From positions 1-7,790 of the forward strand of contig JAEORI010000078.1 in NCBI GenBank assembly GCA_016840965.1: DNA of 7,790 nt. Direction: 5' to 3'. The translations under genes were made by a program, and so were the position numbers. The notes under the pieces were generated by a model. The model saw only the letters and a list, made by a program, of their open reading frames with translations, did no database searches and had not been told where the DNA came from. Position 1 is the stretch's first letter. Each line of letters starts with the position of its first letter. Shown here piece after piece: positions 5,419 through 7,790 of the stretch. The stretch is from Candidatus Thorarchaeota archaeon. GTDB lineage: Archaea; Asgardarchaeota; Thorarchaeia; Thorarchaeales; Thorarchaeaceae.

Positions 5419-5865
5419 CGTAAGGACACTCGTCCAGAGGTCATCGTTGAGCCTTTGGAAACTCCAATCCAGAGAGTTGAACCGCGAGTAGAGAGAGATG
5501 AAGAGGCGGAGATTCCTAAGAAGAAACAAGCTCCCAAGAAGGCTCCACAGAAGAAAGGTGAGGATAAAACAACAGCTAAAAAGGCTGCTCCTAAGAAGAA
5601 ATCTGAAGAAAAGAAAGCTCCAGAAAAAGCTGAAAAGAAAGAAGCTCCAAAGAAGACTGCCAAGAAGAAAGCAGATGAGAAAACAACTTCTAAGAAAACC
5701 ACCACAAAAAAGGCTGAGAAAAAGGAAACTCCAAAAACGGTTGAAAAGAAATCTGCTGCCAAGAAGACCCCAAAGAAGAAAGCTGATGAAAAAGCGGCTT
5801 CAAAAGAAACCACTAAGAAGAAAGCTGATGAGAAAGAAGCTTCAAAAAAAGCCACTAAGAAATAG
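5419..5865 (+). CDS. Histone-H1-like lysine-rich tail, in frame with eS25
   Basis: This open frame continues directly from eS25 after the TAG. It has a Pro/Glu/Arg-rich linker (EVIVEPLETPIQRVEPR) and then a tail in which 48 of the last 117 residues are lysine, arranged in units of 4-6 residues such as APKK, TAKKK, ADEK and TTSKK. Such K/A/P tails resemble linker-histone and other nucleic-acid-binding tails and are probably disordered. There is no ATG in the frame. The first candidate start is TTG 5455, and an AGAGG at 5436-5440 lies 14 nt before it, which is far for a Shine-Dalgarno site. Independent translation is therefore doubtful. Readthrough, reinitiation, or an original single 299-codon gene broken by a point mutation or error are all possible. 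The tail has no frameshifts, which argues against long decay. Confidence 0.6.
   Translation, partial: RKDTRPEVIVEPLETPIQRVEPRVERDEEAEIPKKKQAPKKAPQKKGEDKTTAKKAAPKKKSEEKKAPEKAEKKEAPKKTAKKKADEKTTSKKTTTKKAEKKETPKTVEKKSAAKKTPKKKADEKAASKETTKKKADEKEASKKATKK
5662..5835 (+). repeat. Three near-identical 21-bp units encoding KKKADEK
   Basis: Copies lie at 5662-5682, 5773-5793 and 5815-5835. They differ at one or two third-codon positions and are spaced 111 and 42 bp apart, always in frame. They show that the tail grew by duplication of short in-frame units. Spacers between them share TTSKK/EASKK-like segments. Confidence 0.7.
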
Positions 5866-5870
5866 TGCAA

Positions 5871-5890
5871 ATAATGTGATTTCACATTAT
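5871..5890 (+). terminator. Perfect inverted repeat after the eS25 tail (probable terminator)
   Basis: ATAATGTGA is followed by TT and its exact complement TCACATTAT, only 5 nt after the tail's TAG. With the outer TGCAAAT/ATTTGCA arms and the following T-rich segment (about 5924-5935), this most likely marks the 3' end of the eS25 transcript. A dimeric regulator site is an alternative. Confidence 0.45.
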
Positions 5891-5960
5891 GTCTTGTTTG
5901 AAAATGAAATCATGTAATTTGCATTTGCTTTTGTTAATTGAAATTGCAAAAGAAGAGATC

Positions 5961-6012
5961 TTGGTCTCGCACCCTTCTATCAAAGACTGAAAGAATCCCG
6001 AGTGCGAGCCAA
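5961..6012 (-). terminator. Stem-loop downstream of the coiled-coil gene
   Basis: TTGG, a bulged T, and CTCGCAC (5961-5972) pair with GTGCGAGCCAA (6002-6012), giving 11 pairs. A further TTCT/AGAA stem (5975-5978 with 5992-5995) lies inside. It is the most GC-rich element in an AT-rich gap. On the - strand it follows the coiled-coil gene's stop by 25 nt and is itself followed by a T-rich run, so terminator is the simplest reading. A small structured RNA is also possible. Confidence 0.45.
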
Positions 6013-6037
6013 TATTATTATCCTATATTTGTTGATT

Positions 6038-6610
6038 CTACTTCAATGCAGCAATCTGTTTGTCCACGTCTTCGAGCTGATTGTCTAATTCTGCCTCTTT
6101 CTCCTTATATTCTGATTCTGGAATATATCCCCTCATATAGTCAAAACGCAAATCAGTCAGTTGAGCTTTCAGTCTATCTTTTTGCTGAAGCAAGAAGTCC
6201 AACTGGTCGCTACCTTCTGCAGGTGCAGTTTCAGTTACTGCAACTGGTTCGGGTTCTGGCTCTGGTTCAGGAGTCACCTCAGCTACCGGCTGTGGTTTAG
6301 GTTTAGGAGCTGGTGTCGTAATCTCCGGCGCCGGTGCAGGCTTAGCTGTGGGCTTTGGTGCAGGGGCCGGAGTCTCAACTTTTGGGGCATCTGTTTTGAC
6401 GCTTTCCATTTTCTCCATGTTCTGCCTCAGAGCTTCAATCTGATTGGCAATTTCTGCGAAGCTATCATTAATCGTCTGATTGATAGACATCTTCATCTTC
6501 GTGAAGTTCTCAGCCAATTGATCCGCAAGCTTCTTTGTTTCAGCTACGTTCTCGGCGAAGTCTTCGATTTCCTTTAGTTTCTCCATAATAGCGTGAATAT
6601 CAAAGGACAT
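6038..6610 (-). CDS. Coiled-coil protein with Pro/Ala/Glu-rich linker
   Basis: I do not recognise this 190-residue protein. It has three parts. Residues 1-70 form a probable amphipathic coiled coil (EKLKEIEDFAENVAETKKL, then IEALRQNMEKM). Residues about 71-132 are a low-complexity linker of Pro, Ala, Lys and Glu, including PAPAPKP and PEPEPEPEPV. Residues about 134-190 form a second helical region whose GYIPESEYKEKEAEL resembles the GxIxxxEYxxKxxxL pattern of SHOCT-like C-terminal oligomerisation segments; this is inference. It has no cysteine, signal peptide or membrane helix. The start is supported by GGGTGAC (- strand, 6616-6622) 5 nt upstream. It lies 91 bp downstream of the GTPase fusion on the same strand, so co-transcription is possible, though a TATA-like TAAATA (- strand, about 6651-6656) could give it a separate promoter. 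Confidence 0.82.
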   Translation of the reverse strand: MSFDIHAIMEKLKEIEDFAENVAETKKLADQLAENFTKMKMSINQTINDSFAEIANQIEALRQNMEKMESVKTDAPKVETPAPAPKPTAKPAPAPEITTPAPKPKPQPVAEVTPEPEPEPEPVAVTETAPAEGSDQLDFLLQQKDRLKAQLTDLRFDYMRGYIPESEYKEKEAELDNQLEDVDKQIAALK

Positions 6611-6615
6611 GTATA

Positions 6616-6622
6616 GTCACCC
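6616..6622 (-). promoter_or_regulatory. Ribosome-binding site of the coiled-coil gene
   Basis: Read on the - strand this is GGGTGAC, a strong match to the archaeal Shine-Dalgarno sequence, ending 5 nt before the ATG at 6610. It fixes the start codon with good confidence. Confidence 0.6.
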
Positions 6623-6701
6623 AAGTGCGCTAGTTACGTGGTTTATCTCCTTATTTAGTTCTTAACCTTTGCCTTGACGAATAAATGATGTACTTATTCT
6701 T

Positions 6702-7553
6702 TTAAGCAGCTTTTGCCTCAGCTTTCCCTTCTAGTATAGCTCTTCTGATTAGCTGAATTAGCCTGTCACGGTACGATATATCAATAGCGACGAGCTCGTA
6801 AGTTGGAATTCCTAGAATTTGACCAACTCTCTCTGGGGTCAATGCAGTGGGCAAGTCTTGTTTGTTTGCAATGCCAAGTACTTTTGCATCAGGAACTTCA
6901 TCTTTCACAAGAGTTACTAGCTTCTTGCTTCTCAAAACATTCTCTAACGTGCTGTCTGTGACAATTATCACTACTTGTGCGTTGGCAATCATTTTAGCCC
7001 AAAGAATACTGAATCGCGATTGGCCTGCCAAATCCCAAAGGACTATGTTTGCATTCTCAACCTCTTCGGGTAGTTTCTTTATAGAAACACCTATTGTAGG
7101 ATCGTGAACTAGTGGTAGTGTTTCACCTCGAAGAAGATGAAGCGTAGTGGTTTTTCCAACCCCAGCAAAACCAAGAATAGCAACTTTCACCATTGTGACT
7201 GCAATCTCATCAACTTTTTCATCGAATCCATCCAAGGGTTGATTCGCTGCAGCAAGGTTTGCATAATCGCGCATAAAAGATTCAACTAACTGCCCCATCT
7301 TCTCTTCAATTTGAGTGGCATCATCTGCTTTGTCTGCCACAAACATGAACGTGAAAGAATCTCTCTTTGCGTAGAAAATCCGCGAAATTGAGGCATTCAT
7401 GAATTCTGTCTTGTTTTCGAGATCCATAGTATTCAAGAAGTGTGTTAGATTGACTAGAAACTCAACTAGTTCTGCTTTAGATTCACTCTTGGCATAATCT
7501 TTGGAATAGAGCATATTTCCCTGCTCACCGAGGACATAAACACTTCTAATCAT
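6702..7553 (-). CDS. Longin-like domain fused to an Arf/Ras-type small GTPase
   Basis: Residues about 1-105 open with MIRSVYVLGEQGNMLYSKDY and have the length and strand-helix pattern of a longin/AP-small-subunit-like domain; this part is tentative. Residues about 120-275 are a clear small GTPase: P-loop GFAGVGKT (128-135), switch I PTIG with Thr153, WDLAGQ (173-178, Gln178 at the catalytic position), NKQD (230-233), and AIDI (256-259) near G5. The Trp before DxxG and the NKQD sequence point to the Arf/Sar side of the superfamily. The usual Arf N-terminal myristoylated helix is replaced by the fused domain, and the C-terminus (AKAEAKAA) has no cysteine for prenylation. The start overlaps the upstream gene's stop by 4 bp (ATGA), with GGTGA 6 nt before the ATG. 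It probably acts as a nucleotide switch, perhaps at a membrane or in complex with its neighbours. Confidence 0.88.
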   Translation of the reverse strand: MIRSVYVLGEQGNMLYSKDYAKSESKAELVEFLVNLTHFLNTMDLENKTEFMNASISRIFYAKRDSFTFMFVADKADDATQIEEKMGQLVESFMRDYANLAAANQPLDGFDEKVDEIAVTMVKVAILGFAGVGKTTTLHLLRGETLPLVHDPTIGVSIKKLPEEVENANIVLWDLAGQSRFSILWAKMIANAQVVIIVTDSTLENVLRSKKLVTLVKDEVPDAKVLGIANKQDLPTALTPERVGQILGIPTYELVAIDISYRDRLIQLIRRAILEGKAEAKAA

Positions 7554-7790
7554 ACTGGTTCACCACAGTTTTGTATCAAGAGTTCAAGATGTCTTCGTGC
7601 AATTTGTGGTGTTATTTCTTTCTCTGATAACTTCTTTCTTATTATTGGTAGAACATATTCTGGAATAAATGATTCAATTCTTGGATTCGTAAGAAGGGCC
7701 CAAACGTCTTCTTCTTCAAAGTGCACCACAACTTCTTCTGATTCAAGTGCCCAAAGAACTTTCTTCACAATAGATGCAGGAAGTGCCGTC
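7550..7790 (-). CDS. Unknown small protein upstream of the GTPase (5' partial)
   Basis: The frame stays open to the window edge. A GTG at 7766-7768 is possible, but the codons before it (TALPASI) read naturally, so the true start probably lies outside. The visible 79 or so residues have an acidic, aromatic stretch (VVVHFEEEDVWALL) and an amphipathic helical C-terminal part (PIIRKKLSEKEITPQIARRHLELLI), ending CGEPV. I cannot assign a family. Its stop overlaps the start of the longin-GTPase gene (ATGA), which implies translational coupling and suggests matched amounts of the two proteins, for example as partners or as regulator and switch. Confidence 0.72.
   Translation of the reverse strand, partial: TALPASIVKKVLWALESEEVVVHFEEEDVWALLTNPRIESFIPEYVLPIIRKKLSEKEITPQIARRHLELLIQNCGEPV

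Larger units (their letters stand above)
5866..6037. other. Convergent intergenic region, 172 bp, with inverted repeats
   Basis: The gap separates the eS25 locus (+) from the coiled-coil gene (-). It is AT-rich and holds no credible ORF. It contains a perfect palindrome (5871-5890), an outer TGCAAAT/ATTTGCA repeat (5866-5872 with 5917-5923), a T-rich stretch, and a GC-richer hairpin (5961-6012). The arrangement suits back-to-back terminators. Confidence 0.6.

Noticed and set aside
5662..5835. CRISPR-like array from repeated 21-bp units
   Set aside because: The units are in-frame coding repeats with unequal spacing and low-complexity spacers.
5097..5885. Long - strand open frame rich in Phe, Ala, Ser and Val
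   Set aside because: It is the antisense image of lysine codons (AAA/AAG read as TTT/CTT) in the eS25 tail. Its Phe-rich composition is an artefact, and the + strand has the recognisable protein.
5498..5917. + strand frame rich in Arg, Lys and Leu over the same region
   Set aside because: This is a frame-shifted shadow of the repetitive lysine-rich tail, with no coherent domain.
5938..6577. + strand frames opposite the coiled-coil gene
   Set aside because: These are antisense shadows of the Pro/Ala/Glu-rich linker (Trp/Phe/Arg-rich composition). The - strand gene has a good RBS and coherent coiled coils.

Overview
The window looks like archaeal chromosome, most likely from an Asgard archaeon (Thorarchaeia-like at moderate base composition; this finer placement is a guess). 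The grounds are a eukaryote/TACK/Asgard-type ribosomal protein eS25, an Arf/Ras-like small GTPase fused behind a longin-like domain, a stand-alone AlaX editing protein, an archaeal GlmU-like nucleotidyltransferase, archaeal TATA-type promoters, and Shine-Dalgarno sites matching the archaeal anti-SD. Coding density is high. Of the seven complete CDSs, four end in TAG, so UAG is an ordinary stop codon here.

Left part (1-4189, all + strand). After a 3' gene fragment (2-88) comes a 231-bp gap holding an imperfect but long hairpin that may be a structured RNA, then an M20-family (ArgE/DapE/LysK-type) metallo-deacylase. A single-pass membrane protein of unknown function and AlaX lie 9 bp apart and look co-transcribed. 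A 66-bp gap rich in nested inverted repeats, one arm of which covers the ribosome-binding site, leads to a 431-residue nucleotidyltransferase with a left-handed beta-helix tail. That tail appears to have lost the acetyltransferase active-site residues of GlmU.

Centre (4190-5865). A HELSH-motif putative metallopeptidase is on the - strand, ending 5 bp from the previous gene. It is divergent from a remarkable + strand locus: ribosomal protein eS25 with no ATG, GTG or TTG start available in front of its conserved core, then an in-frame amber codon, then about 148 further open codons in the same frame encoding a linker and a histone-H1-like lysine/alanine/proline tail. This locus is the most unusual thing in the window. 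It is either a leaky-stop or alternative-start gene, or a pair of single-base mutations or errors in one gene.

Right part (5866-7790, genes on the - strand). A convergent gap with two clear inverted repeats precedes a three-gene block, read right to left: a truncated small protein of unknown function overlapping by 4 bp (ATGA) with the longin-GTPase fusion, and then a coiled-coil / Pro-Ala-Glu-rich linker / coiled-coil protein. The translational coupling and proximity suggest a small eukaryote-like GTPase module with candidate partners, but no function can be proven from sequence alone.
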